64,000 nt of DNA from Hevea brasiliensis (GCF_030052815.1 NC_079501.1:92652759-92716758); one strand, 5' to 3'. Numbered from the stretch's first letter, positions 50,743 to 62,936 are shown. Notes: generated by a model not told the origin, from the letters alone. Made by a program: numbers and translations.

Positions 50743-52510
50743 TGTAATACCTTAATTTTTAAATTCATTATTTTATGGTTAGATATTAATATTTTATTTT
50801 ATTTAAATTTTAGAGAATTATTTGAAATTTTTTGAATTTTGAAATCGGATTCGATTTTTCGAAAATATAAAAGTTTGATGATTTTTAAAAATTTACTTAA
50901 AGACCACGTGGCAAAATTTAAAATATATTTAGACTCTACATATTTTTTTGAGTTTTTTAGAATTTTTTCAAAATTTTTGGGCCTTATTTTTTATCCTAAG
51001 GTAGAGTAAAAATTTAATTTCGGATATCTTGAATCGAACCGACCGAATCGGACTGGCCCTCTTTCTTTTTCCTTCTACTTCTTCGCGCGCCCCCGACACT
51101 CTCCCTCTCTCTTGCGTTTTCTCTCTCCTCCCTCTCCCTCTGTGCCAACTGCCACCACCCAGCCCTCCGCCGACGCACTACCTTCGCCCTTCTCCCTCCC
51201 CGGCTGCCGCCTGAAGGGCTGAAAAAACGCGCCCAATGACTTTTACGCGCACAGCGCGCCGTTTCGTTTTTCGGGGTCAATTCCGGCCACCAATCGGATC
51301 GGGTCTTGTCCCAAAATACTTTTACACCTCGAGAGCTTATCATAGACACCAAGAACACCAAATTCTATTGAGCGGTTTGCCCAATTTTTGTCTGGAAAGT
51401 TTTAGTCCATTTTGATCTCTGGCTAGATTTCTTTTAAACCGTAAACCCCACCAAAAATCTGAGAGTATCGGAGTGCTCCACTCGTCGAGAGTTTCGCGGC
51501 AATACCCATTTCAAATTTTTCCAACATTGTTTTTTGGTAGGTCTCGCAAGACTTCACAGTGTTTTTTCGAGTATTAAATGAGTTTAGAAAATTTTGTAAA
51601 AATTATATACTAACCCCCGTGTTATGGGCTTCGTGTAGGTACATTCAATTCGCAGAAATTTGACGGTTGCTCGGGTTTGCAATTTCAGGCTGGGCATATA
51701 GACTACCAGGAAAACTTCAGAATCGGGCTGAGAGTATAGGCTACCCCACCATTTTCAGATGTCTCAGACGCGTCTCCAGGGTCGGAATTAGCATAGGTAA
51801 ACCCGAACCCTCATTTTTCTTAATTATCTAATGCCTGATTTCGATTAAAAATCTATAAAATATTTGTGGTAGGTTAGAAAAATATAATTCATTTTGCGTT
51901 AGCTCTATAATATTGCTAAGGACGGCGGGGCAAAGTTTTAGAATTTTTGGAGCTCAAATGGATAGTTTTTGCAAAAGGGGTAATTATAGGGATTAAATTA
52001 TAATTTTTCAAATTATGGTTGTTGACTGATTGGGTGGGCCCAGGAGGGGCCATGTGATGTAATTGAGTTGTGAATGTGTGACTTGTGGATATAGAAGTGC
52101 ATTTTGAACCCTTTTTCAGGTTGGGTAGGTCCTAGGTATAGGGGAGACTCTGTCTAATTTTCGGCATGACTTAGGGTATCTTTGGTCTTTTCTAAGCTTG
52201 TATCGAGTCAAATATATTAAATAATTACAATGAAATTTGTCAAGTGAGCCGGAACAGCCTTTCTTCTCCGCCCAGCTGCCACAGTGACATCGCTTTAAGT
52301 CTGTGAGTAAAATATTAATTTTAATTATAATTTCGATATTATTATATGTTCAAGCATGCCCATGCATCACTTATAAATATGTGTTTTATATTGTATTCAT
52401 AATTGATGAAGTGCCATGGATGTTTTTTGTGGTAATTTGAAACAGTGTGCGTGCGTTGGTGTGCGCGTGGTATGCTATTGGATATGGACAGGATGGGTAG
52501 ACACGGCTTG
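50743..52510 (+). repeat. Truncated 5' LTR of the second chromovirus copy
   Basis: TGTAATACCTTAATTTTT aligns with the start of the 28689 LTR and follows it to the first minisatellite unit (ACACGGCTTG), where it jumps into coding sequence. Confidence 0.85.
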
Positions 52511-53998
52511 ATCTTAGATATTTTAGATGAAGGGGTATTATTGGCTCATTTTTTAGTGAGACCAGACCTGCGAGACAGAATTAGAGTTTCCCAGCACAGA
52601 GACCCGCAATTGATGAAGATTATAGAAACAGTACAGCAGGGTGAAGGTGGTGAGTTTGGATTTGCCAATGATGGTGCTCTTATACAAGGTTCCAGGATAT
52701 GTGTGCTCGACATGGACAATCTCAGAAATGAAATCATGCGAGAGGCACACTATGCACTGTACAATGTCCACCCAGGCTCCACCAAGATGTACCATGATGT
52801 GAAAGATAGCTACTGGTAGAATGGCATGAAGGGAGACATAGCAGACTTTGTGTCCAAGTGCTTGACTTGTCAGAAGGTAAAGTTTGAACACCAGAGGCCA
52901 TCAGGAAACCTTCAAGAGCTCCCTATCCCATAATGGAAGTGAGAAATGATCACTATGAATTTTGTAACTGGGTTATCTCGTACCATACGGGGATATAACT
53001 CGATATGGGTAATTATAGATCGTCTGACTAAATCAGCTCATTTCTTGCCTATGAGAACCACCTATTCTGTTGCACAATACACCAGGCTCTATGTTCGAGA
53101 AATAGTCAGATTGCATGGAGTTTCTACTTCCATAATATCTGACAGAGGACCCTAGTTCACTTCTAGGTTTTGGAGAAAGCTGCAAGAGGTGCTTGGCACG
53201 CAATTAAACTTTAATACTGCCTTCCACCCTCAGAAAAATGGGCAGTCCGAAAGGACAATGCAAACACTGGAAGACATGCTTCGCATGTGTATTTTAGATT
53301 TTGGAGGTCAATGGGATGATCAGCTACCCTTGGTGGAGTTTGGCTACAACAAAAGTTATCATTTCAGCATTGGGATGGCACCCTATGAGGCGCTATATGG
53401 TAGAAAGTGTAGGTCTCCTCTGTGTTGGACGGAAATGGGAGAAGCGAAGGTGCATGATATAGACTTAGTGCAGTACACGTCAGATATGTTTCTTTTAATT
53501 AGGGAACAATTGAAAATAGCTTTCAGTAGGCAGAAGAGTTATGCAGATCCCAGACGGAGGAATGTAGAGTTTGCAGTAGGCGATTACGTATTCCTGAAGG
53601 TTTCTCCGATGAAGAGAGTCATGAGATTTGGAAAGAAGGGCAAGTTGGCACCTCGATATATTGGACATTTTGAGGTTACTGATAGAGTTAGAGCAGTTGC
53701 TTATCGGTTGGAGTTACCACCCAACCTTTCTCATGTTCATCCTGTATTTTATATCTCCATGCTCAGGAAATACATACCTGATCCTTCTCATGTGTTACGG
53801 CCGAATATAGTAAAGCTGAAAGAAGACCTGACGTTTGAGGAGCAACCTGTAGCCATAGTGGACTACCAAGTGAGACAGCTAAGATCAAAACAGATCCCTA
53901 TAGTTAAGGTTTTATGGAGGAACCAGTTAGTGGAAGAATGCACCTGGGACTCAGAGCGGAACATGCATAGCAAGTACCCTTATTTATTCAATGTGTAA
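52511..53998 (+). pseudogene. Integrase and chromodomain-like C terminus of gag-pol, deleted copy
   Basis: Starts at [18 protein letters not shown] sequence ([14 protein letters not shown]), the linker between RNase H and integrase, and runs in one frame to the terminal stop. The integrase zinc finger, core and chromodomain-like tail (VKVLWRNQLVEECTWDS) are present. Stops at 52817, 52931, 52940 and 53153; no frameshift. The first catalytic Asp is Asn (MNFVTGLS) while the second is intact (ISDRGP). It fuses in frame with LTR sequence upstream, giving a spurious 124-codon frame from 52445. Confidence 0.88.
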
Positions 53999-54062
53999 TT
54001 CTGTTCTTTTATTTTGCCTTGTGTAAAAATTTGAGGACGAATTTTCTGTAAGGGGAGAAAAA

Positions 54063-55479
54063 TATAACACCCATAATTTTTAAATTAATTATTTTATGGG
54101 TAGATATTAATATTTTATTTTATTTAAATTTTGGAAAATTATTTGAAATTTTTCAAATTTTTGAAATTGGGTTCGATTTTTCGAAAATATAAAATTTTGA
54201 TGATTTTTAAAAATTTATTTAAAGACCACATAGCAAAATTTAAAATATATTTAAATTTTACGAATTTTTTTGAGTTTTCTAAAATTTTTTCAGAATTTTT
54301 GGGCTCCGTTTTTGGTCCCAGGACGGAGTAAAAATTCAATTTCGGGTATCTTTGAATCGAACTGGCTGAATCAAATCGAACCTGATCGGACCAATCGAAT
54401 CAGACCGGCCCTCTTTCTTTTTTCTTCTTCTTCTTCATGCGCCCCCGACACTCTCCCTCTCTCACGTTTTCTCTCTCCTCCCTCTCCCTCTGCTCCGACC
54501 GCCGCCACCTGAAGCGCTGGAAAAACGCTGCCAAAGACGCTTACACACGCAGCGCACTGTTTCGTTTTCCCAGGCCAATTCTGGCCAATCCGACCACCAA
54601 TCCGATCGGGTCTTGGATATGGACAGGACGAATAGACACGGCTTGAGAGACACTCGTTGGGACCCGGTCCTTTATGGATAAGTCGAGATAGGCACGGCTT
54701 AAGAGACACTCGCTGGCTCCCACATTTGGTTTGTTAAGCAAAAGTTCAGCTTGAGAGACACTCGCTGGCAAACGTTGGTTTAAGAGAGCTGTATAAGGGA
54801 TCAACTCCCATATATGTACTGTTTGAACAGTGTTGGGTGTGTGAGTCCTCCAAATTGCCTTTTTACTGTTATGATGTGATTTATATGAAATTTATGATGA
54901 TGTTGCATTTTATTCTTTAGGATGCATTAGCTTTAGATAGCTATAGAAATTGTGGTTAAAATTAGTATTTTACTCTTTGAGTCGAACGCTCACTCCTGTT
55001 CATCTAATTTTCCAGGCTATAGGGGGATTACTTATTGTGACTAACCTGCTCTTCTTCTTCGCTGGTCAATTAGTAGTATCTAATGTATTTTGTACAATTG
55101 AGTTAAATTTTAAGAGTATTTTAATTAATTTGGGTCTGTAATATAATATAGTGTTGAATTTGTAAGATTATTAATTGCATGTATAATTGGATTGGATGAG
55201 GGAGCTGAGCTCCCATTGAATTTTTGATATTATGAGCATGTGGAGGGTGAGCTGAGTTTTTCAATTTATTTTATATTGTGTTTGCAGGTCTAGCGAGTCA
55301 AAAACTCCCCATTAAATGATCCATTTTATGGCCGGACTCTATTCGGTTGAATTCTTGAATTTGGGCCCAAAAGGACCTTAGGATTGGGTTGAGAAATAGT
55401 TAGGCTTACTACAGGCCTCGGGGGCTTTAGGCTGGCCCAGGTCCTAGTGCCGGTCCGGCCCATAGGTTGGGTCGTGACA
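54063..55479 (+). repeat. 3' LTR of the second chromovirus copy, internally deleted
   Basis: TATAACACCCATAATTT to GGTCGTGACA. At about 54615 sequence equivalent to 29308 joins sequence equivalent to 30503, deleting about 1.2 kb; TTG is shared by both sides of the junction. Confidence 0.85.
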
Positions 55480-56161
55480 AAATACAAAAATAACATTATA
55501 TCACTTACATTAGGGTATTCAATGAATTTATAATTTTTTTTTTATAAATTTCACTCATTGTTCTTCAATTTTAATCTTTGTAACGATGTTGTCGATAAAT
55601 TTTAATTTGTAATACAAAGTTCTTTGAATATTGATTTATGAATAATAAAGTCCTTTTAACCTATTTTTACTTTTTTTTTAATTAGATAACAACTTCACAT
55701 TGCCATGAATAAAATGAAAATGATTTAAACATTATGCCTCTCTCTCACCCTCTTTTTCTTCTCACTCACCCTCTTTTGTATTGACTATATCTATCTCTTT
55801 CTTTCTCTTTCCCTTCTATTGATATATTTTCCACTATAATAAGACTTTTGATGGTTCAATACCTGAAATATCAAATAGAAATATCTATTCTAGTTGATGT
55901 GCTAAAATAAAAAGAAAAAAAAACTGAATTTGTTCTTGGTTGCTGATTTATTATTGGGTTTGTTTATAATGTTCTTCGATTTTTTTAAAAAAATTATTTT
56001 TATTAAAAATAATAAATCATTTCTAATATTTATAAATTAAAAAATATATATTTTATTAAGTTTATTTGATCTTAATTAAAAAATTCTGACTTTATTTGAG
56101 CCAAAAATTGATTTTGAATAGAATCTTCAACTGAAAATAATTACAAGAGTTCATTTGAATT
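55480..56161. other. AT-rich intergenic sequence
   Basis: No gene. A pyrimidine-rich stretch (CTCTCTCACCCTC words) at 55736-55820. Confidence 0.5.
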
Positions 56162-56380
56162 CATCCTAATGAGTTTCCCATTTGCTTTAAATCTCATTTG
56201 TGTCAAAGCGATGATTGTAAGATGTTAAATAACTTATTGAATTTGCAAATTAATCCTATGCATTTCTTTATGAGCAATAATTTATCCCTCCGTTTGACCA
56301 GGAAAGATGCATAAAATATCAAGAACCTCAATAAATAAGGAACAATTATTTAAGCCCTCAATTGAGCACCCATTTTTACA
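56162..56380. repeat. Segmental duplication copy B, left part
   Basis: Matches 28205-28420 in order, with a small extra segment (CAAGAACCTCAATAAATAAG). It ends at ACAATA where a 6.5-kb insertion begins. Confidence 0.85.
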
Positions 56381-57173
56381 ATATATAGACACTATATTTT
56401 AGTCGACCCTCAAATGCATAACTTGTGTAATTAATATACAATTGTCTTTTAAAGTTGTAAATTAGTTTAAAATACTTTCTTGAATGGATCTCTTACCTTA
56501 ATGTTATCCGAGCTCAACTAATTACCTAACCACAGGTCATTTTCTCCAAACTGGTAATAATCCAAGTTACCTCCCAGATAAATAACAAATTATTTGACCT
56601 CATGTATGCTCAAGTTAGGTTGTTTTTCGATCTCTTCGTCTTCATTCGACCTGTTCAGATCGATATTCCATCTTCAGACTAACCGATCTTACATTTTGTT
56701 GTTTTCTGATCTCGTTGTGTCCAAATACTTCAAAATTCCAAATTGTGGTTAGTTTTGTGATCATATATCTCGCTTGAATTGTTCAAAAGTTTCTTAACAA
56801 AGTTAATGTTATCCGATCTCTAAATAATTGTCCAGATTCTAATAAGTTATTCCAATTATAACTCGATCTCAAGTCATTTTTCTAAATCTTTACAATTTTA
56901 CAAATCACTCTTCAAATGTTTCAAAGTTTCAATCATATCTGGTCACAAAGCCATCCGATCTCATGTTCGTGTGCAATGGTTTGCTGATCTCTTTAAGTGG
57001 TCTTATGTTTTATGATTGATAACCGATCTCAGGCTCTATGTTCAACTTTATCCAATCGATTAAGAGTTAATTCCATTCAGTACTCACACAAACTTGGTTT
57101 GATATTTTCTGATCTCATTAAGAATTGATCATAAAAGAACTTAATTCATTTCAAAAGGTGGAAAAGTATAAAA

Positions 57174-59052
57174 TCATTCAACAGGAGGGTCTTCCCCAGC
57201 CTGATCTTCAGTTACATTCTTAACATATACACTCTCTTCCCTCTCTTGTTCCTCTTCACTCTTGGCCTCAATCCCTAGGGGGAGCTTTTCCAACCAAGTA
57301 AAGTCTTCTTCAGGGTAGCGTTTCACTAGCTCAGTCAAGAGATCGCTATGAGCGTTCACATAAGCACCAGCTTCCTTCACCGGAGCTTCGTCCTCTTTGG
57401 CCCTTATCTCATCGAAAAATTGAGCTAGATCAGCAGCTCGGCAAGCCCGGGCATCTTCAAGCTCCCTATCCAGCTGAGTCATTCTTTCCTCATAAGATCT
57501 CACTTAGCCCTCCAAGTCAACGACTCGGTCATTAGCAGCCAAAAGTTGGGTCTTTACAGCCGCTGCATCCTGAACCGCCTTGAGGATCTCCCTCCTTAAG
57601 AGATGGGCCTTTTCCCTGATCATCTATTGGTTCGTGATCGCCTCCAAGCTCAAGCTCATCGTTTGGGTCAGAAGATTTTCGATGCTCTTTTAGGCCATTC
57701 GAGTCTGATCTTTGAAAAAACAGATTGAAGCGCCCAAGACTTTCACCAGATCAGTATTTCCCCGCACCGAGTGGTTCCTCTCCAATGACTGAAGCAAGAT
57801 CTGAGAGCCTTGGGAGAGCGGTCGACCGGTTGAGGAGGTTGGTCCAGAAGAACCGCCCTCTGCACCCAAAGAGACCAGAGGTGGAGGAGGAGGCTCAACT
57901 GGTTGAGTGGGAGGCTTTGAAGTAAGGACCTCTACCTCTGTGGCCGGCTGCTCTTGAGCTCGAAATGGAGAGCTCGACACTACTACCAAAGCATGTCTCT
58001 GTGCTTGGGCTGCAGTAGCAACTTCCTTCATCTTTAACACTTTTCGAGCGAGCTCCCTCTTCCGCTTACGACTTTCCTTTGCGGTTTCGCCTCCCGCCAT
58101 ACCTGCACATAAAATAAGTTAGTGAGTTTGCTAAGACTAGAAGACTTAAGATTCAGGTTTTACCAATCCCAGGGCTGAGGTCAGAGAGTTACGGTTCAAT
58201 GTTTTTGTGGGCGATCATGCTCATCATCCACCATTTCAGTTTAGCCATAATCACATCCGAACACGAATATCTGTGAGTGATCTCCTGGTTTTTCAATTCC
58301 TTCACCATGGCGTCCTCGACCTCGCTCAGAGTGATCTACTTTTCTGGTTTGGGGACCAAATAATTCCAACTACGCGAAACACCTACGAAACCATCAGGAT
58401 CTTTACTCCTAAGAATAAAAAACTGATCTTTCCAATTCTTTAGAGAGGAAAGGAGATCGGTGAAGAGCCCACAGTTTGGCTTTGCTTGAAAAAACTAGTA
58501 TTCATCATCTTTTCGTCGAGCAAGCCTGTGCAGTTTGGCGAAGACCTTCACTATGGGCTCAGGTCCCTTAGCTCGATAAAGACCTCTGAAGGCCATTAGA
58601 GTTTGCCAAGAGTTCTGATGCACTTGAGCTATGCAGACTCGGTGATATCTCAGAACATTCTTATAAAATTGATCCAAAGGGAACCGTAGCTCGGCCTTTA
58701 GTTGTTCTTCATACACTATGTTCAAATCTGTTTCATCAAAGAAGTGGTCAGTTCGAAAATCCCCACGACATCTGATAAGCTCGAAAGAGTCAGTCAGGAG
58801 ATTATATTATTTGCTAATGGATTGGAGATCGGCTACCTCAAGGACTGACTGCAGTTCGTCCACCAGTCGATTCTCTTTCCTTATGGCAGGAGCTTGTACT
58901 TGCTTTAGTCCGGTGTGCTGATTAATGATCGGAATGATAGCTGTAGCAAGTTTGGATTGCCCACTTAGCCCGGTCGCATCACCTTCTTCGGAGGTCCATG
59001 AAAAGTGAACAGAGGGAGGACTTGCAACTCTCTGACCTTCGGTACCACTCAT
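57174..59052 (-). pseudogene. PF04195-like 'putative gypsy-type transposon' protein, seven nonsense codons
   Basis: Two exons, 58164-59052 and 57174-58102, separated by a 61-bp GT-AG intron (58103-58163) in phase; the joined length is 606 codons. N-terminal part: FHFSWTSEEG-like and DLQSISK, then LRFPLDQFYKNVLRYH, NSWQTLMAFRGLY and SRSWNYLVPKPEK, typical of the plant family called putative gypsy-type transposon (PF04195). The C-terminal exon has a basic start (SRKRKRELARKVLKMKEV), a Pro-rich linker, and a long charged, probably coiled-coil segment (about 57690-57500). Stops at 58807, 58495, 58336, 58189, 57690, 57624 and 57504, no frameshift. The family often accompanies gypsy-like elements; its biochemical role is not known to me. 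Confidence 0.75.
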
Positions 59053-59210
59053 TTTTTAGAAATAAAGTTAAAATATACCCAAAAAAGATTAAACCCTTAC
59101 CAGAGTGTAAATCGGAGCCGAAAAAATTTAGAAATCGAGAGAGAGCATCGAGTTACTTGGGGAAATTGAGAAAGCAAAGTGTACAAATGACTTACCCCCC
59201 TCCCCCTCCT

Positions 59211-59218
59211 ATTTATAC
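59211..59218 (-). promoter_or_regulatory. TATA box of the PF04195-like pseudogene
   Basis: On the minus strand GTATAAATAGGAGG, about 160 bp upstream of the ATG at 59052. The upstream block (CCGATGCGTTACC...ACATTTAATG) is repeated at the 60173 promoter. Confidence 0.65.
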
Positions 59219-59622
59219 TCGTCCGAACATTAAATGTTCACGAAGCCCTAGGTAACGCATCGGTAAATGGGAAATTCAGTCATTCCAATTTTGCGTCAAG
59301 AGAAAATTCCAGAAGGGGGGAAGGAGATTGGACAAGTGAGGTCGGTTATGAGGATTGACCATAGATCGGATAGCAATAGGGTCCAGACAGAAGAGATTGG
59401 TTGAATAAGGGTTAGATTAAGGATCAGATCGGATAAGGTTATTAGTCAAAAGAGATCGAAAAGACGATCAATGCAATACGAGCAATAAAAATAAAATAAA
59501 ACAGAATAAGTAAAATAAAATCAATCTTAAAAAAAATTCCATTTCATTTCCAAAAGATCATATTACATCATTTGGGCGATCTCTCCAAATCAGTAATTAC
59601 AAATATTCCTACCTACTCTACC

Positions 59623-60014
59623 CTACATTCTATCCATCTTGCTTCCACAGTTCGGACCCCTTCCGATCTCAAGATGCTGTTCAAGAAATAAATAGAGATC
59701 GGGAGGGTGGCTCTCGTCACCTATGGTAAAGACTACGGAAAGCCATATGTCATCGTCGATGTCATCGACTAGAACTGAGCTATAATCGGGACCTATGAAA
59801 TGGTTGGGAGCCAAATGAACTTCAAGAGGTGATCACCGATATCAAGATTGAAATTAGCAGTCCCCTTGCCCGAGATCAGTCCGTGACTCAAACCGGTAAG
59901 CCGATTAGAGATCGACACGCCAGTCATTTTCTACCCTAATCGGCTATTTAGTCCAGTTCTCTTGCCATCATCAAATGACGTCCTCATAATTCTCTGATCG
60001 CTGGTGTCGTCCAT
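59623..60014 (-). pseudogene. Small unknown gene, broken
   Basis: The minus strand begins MDDTSDQRIMRTSFDDGKRT, hits a TAG after about 27 codons, continues KMTGVSISNRLTGLSHGL, and changes frame near 59820 into HLAPNHFIGPDYSS, DDIDDDIWLSVVFTIGDE and DLYLFLEQ before a stop at 59623. The joined product would be about 130 residues and acidic in its second half. I do not recognise a family. It lies upstream of the PF04195-like gene on the same strand, with a TATA at 60173. Confidence 0.5.
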
Positions 60015-60172
60015 TTTCAGGTGATAGACAAAGTAGGTTACCAAAAAAAGATCAAGACGATTGTCATGATAAGGATTTGCATTGGAAAAATAAGGCATAG
60101 AAAGAAAATAAATTGCAAATTTACCAAAAAAGGAGAGGTGGAAATGTGAGAATGACAGAATTCACTCCCTGG

Positions 60173-60180
60173 TATATATA
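60173..60180 (-). promoter_or_regulatory. TATA box of the small unknown gene
   Basis: Minus-strand TATATATACC, about 160 bp upstream of the ATG at 60014. The sequence above it (CCGATGAGCC..., CATTAAATGCC) mirrors that above 59218, so the two promoters are duplicates. Confidence 0.55.
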
Positions 60181-60885
60181 AGCCTTGGCATTTAATGCTT
60201 GCAGAACTCGAAGTGGCTCATCGGTAAGTGGAGAATTTAATGCTCCACCACTATTTGAGGTTCACTGACATAGGCCAGATATGGAGAAGAGACAGGAAAG
60301 AGATCAGAAAGCGAGAAGAGATCGGACGTGGAAAGAATTGGTCAAAGAGATTAGAATAGGAGATCTCTAAGTTGCCAGCCTTAATGAAAGATCGGGTAGA
60401 CCGAGAAATGGCCAATAGAGATCGAAAGATTTGAGGAATCGAGTCACTTTCAATCATGACCCTTAATCTGTAAAAATTAACTCCCCTCATCGTCGGATCT
60501 AAGTTGGTTAAAGCATTTGGGGAACGATCCAATCTCCACCATCCATCCCATTCGAAAGGATAAACCCGAACCATTGGATCTGAAGCGGTTAAAGCATCCT
60601 AGTACGCCTTAATCCACACCGTTGGTCTCACTTGTAAGGATGGGTTTTGGACCTTCAAATTAAAAATAAATAACTGATTCGACCCTTTTCACCTTCAGAT
60701 CCATTCTGTAAGGCAAAACCCCTAACTGTTGGATTAGAGAAGAAAGGATAGAAATTCTAAACTAAATCTCAACCCTCAATTTTGATTTCCTTTAATTCCC
60801 AGACGTTAGATTATGTTCTTCTCAATCCAGACTCTTCATCTTTTCCTACCCAAATCTTGACCCTCCATTTTAAGACCCTGTTTCC

Positions 60886-60893
60886 TATAAATA
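60886..60893 (+). promoter_or_regulatory. Plus-strand TATA-like element
   Basis: CCTATAAATACCC followed by a leader-like stretch (GAATGCTACACTGTAG) resembling an LTR promoter or R region facing away from the two pseudogenes. No coding follows. Confidence 0.35.
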
Positions 60894-61754
60894 CCCGAAT
60901 GCTACACTGTAGAAGGGGTTTGAAGTCTTTAATCTTTGGTGGGAGTCTCTGAATTTGAATATTGCTCTAGCTTCATTGCCATTGCTCTAAGGTTCTTAAA
61001 TATTCTAAGGGACTTTAGAAACAAGTTTTCTAAAGGATCTTATTACCAGAACTCCTAATACGGTGACCCATATTTTCAGTAAATTCGTGCACTAGCTCAG
61101 TGGTCCAATCTTAGTCCGTCATCAAGGTCTTGTTCCTATCGCCTTCAGTATCTCAAAAGTCACTTTTAGTCACCTTAGATTCAGTGATTCTAGCCTTGTG
61201 AGACATCGGTACTTGCTCTCCCATCACTTTAGCCCTCCACAGGTAAATGACTTAACCGATCTCTCTTTGATTGAATATGATTAATCCATATTCATGATGT
61301 AAAAACTTTTAGGATACAGTATCATACCAAACTTCCAGGATAGATTAGTATCTGACTGACTTATCTCACAAGTATTACCTTTGTCATGCTATTGTAACGT
61401 GCATGTCATCTCAAAAGATTTTTACTTTTATTAGTGTTCGGATGGTATAAATATTATTGGAATTTCGAAAAAATAGTAAAGAGTTCAGAAGAAAGTTAGG
61501 TAAATATGAATCACGACATGGAGAGTTCGGATTCGACTAAAGAGGGGAAATAATAGGAGTGAATTGACGTAGTTCGGGTAGATGTAGAAGGTTCAGGTAA
61601 TTAACAAGAGGTCAAAAGTCAAGAGTAGAAGAGAAGAGCTTGGACAATAAGCTACAAAATCGGAAACCAAGAAAAAGCTCGGACAGTAATAAAGAGATCA
61701 AGAAGTAACGCATGTAACTTATCACATTCTTTATATTATCCAGGTCTTTTAGAA

Positions 61755-62045
61755 GGAGATCGGGAAAGAGTTCGTCTCTTAACCCCTGCAATTTTTATAC
61801 CTTTATTAAAACTCACTTTTCAAAATAGAGGAGATCGGGAGAGAGTCCTTTCCTTGAATTCCCGAAGTTTTACATCTTGTAAAGTTATTCGCATTAAGGA
61901 GATCGGGAAAGAGTCATTTCCTTGAATTCCTTTGGTTTTACATTTTATAAAGTCATTTGGTGTAAAATAGGGGAGATTGGGAGAGAGTCCTTTCCTGGAA
62001 AACCCCGGCGCTTATCTTTACAAAAATTCTACACTTTTCAATAAA
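61755..62045. repeat. Four-unit imperfect tandem repeat
   Basis: GGAGATCGGGAAAGAGT and its variants start at 61755, 61830, 61898 and 61972, each followed by a TCCTTgAATTCC-like and a TTTTACAT-like block; spacing 68-75 bp. A weaker fifth echo (GAGAGTCCTTCC) lies near 62080. Confidence 0.8.
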
Positions 62046-62936
62046 TTTGTCAAACATGCTTCAATGTTCGATTCATGCGAGAGTCCTTCCAAGAACTCCA
62101 AAGTTTATATTTTGGACCCAATGGAGAGTCCTTCTTGAAGTCTACACGCTTATATCACTAAGGGGAAGTTCTTCCTTTAGTTCGGCCTAGCTAAACAAAA
62201 TTCTATTGTTGTAAAATATAATATGAAATGGCATGGGGTAAAAATTTTATGGATAATTATACCGATGATGAGACATTCTTTCTTTAACTAAGAGTCCTCA
62301 TTAATGAAGTAAGCTCTGTAGGTTTTTAATTAACACAACCCTTTTGAATTAGAGTCCTAATTGAAAGGAATGAAAAATTCATACCCATATCCGTTCTTGT
62401 ATATCCATTATACACATCGCACCCTCAGTTATTTGAATGCCAATGATAAGGCACATAATGTGTCAGCCGAGAAACCTTCTTACTCATTGTGAATATCTAG
62501 GGATCAAATAATACCTCTCTAGAATTAGAGTCATAATTCGGGGAGGGAGGAATTTAATAAATACATAACAAATATAACCTCAATTCACTTTAGGGCCATC
62601 CCATTTACTTATGTTCTTGAGATACTTCGGAATAGTGAAATGTCAAACATTCCTTTAATAAATAACAGGAACCAACATCTTAACTTTAACCCCAAAATTA
62701 TCGATCTTAAATTATAAAGAGCACATCGTTACATCTACTTGTTCTTGCTGAGGGAAGATATGAGGCACCCAACACCTTCCCCACACGCATATGAACCCCA
62801 AATTTAAAATCTCTATTTTAAAAATGGTTCTATAATTTTTTATAAATAATTTTCTTTAATTTCCCTTAAAATTAAACTAACGAATCCTCAGTGAGAATCG
62901 TCTGACGACTGCAAAACTCTTGCAACACAATCAATG

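Larger units (their letters stand above)
50743..55479 (+). mobile_element. Second chromovirus copy with two large deletions
   Basis: Same family as 28689. 5' LTR fragment 50743-52510, integrase-end fragment 52511-53998, polypurine tract about 54050-54062, 3' LTR 54063-55479. About 4.3 kb (LTR middle to late RNase H) is missing at 52510, and about 1.2 kb of the 3' LTR is missing at 54615. The flanks TTAAA and AAATA do not match, so no target duplication is visible. Confidence 0.88.
56380..62936 (-). mobile_element. 6.5-kb insertion of unresolved class in copy B
   Basis: Its limits come from comparing copies A and B: the duplicated sequence stops at TTTTTACAAT and resumes at ACAATCAATGAATCCTCC, so ACAAT (or CAATA/CAATC) is repeated at both ends. 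Read on the minus strand, the right end is TGTTGCAAGAG, compatible with an LTR-type TG start, and the GGGAAGGTGTTGGGTGCC block near 62770 recalls Tat/Ogre-type gypsy untranslated regions. I cannot find a second LTR. It carries two minus-strand pseudogenes (57174-59052, 59623-60014), each with its own TATA, and a tandem repeat at 61755. A large non-autonomous gypsy derivative is the likeliest class. Confidence 0.6.

Noticed and set aside
61755..62045. CRISPR-like array
   Set aside because: Units are imperfect, the spacers are themselves similar, and the context is a plant transposon.
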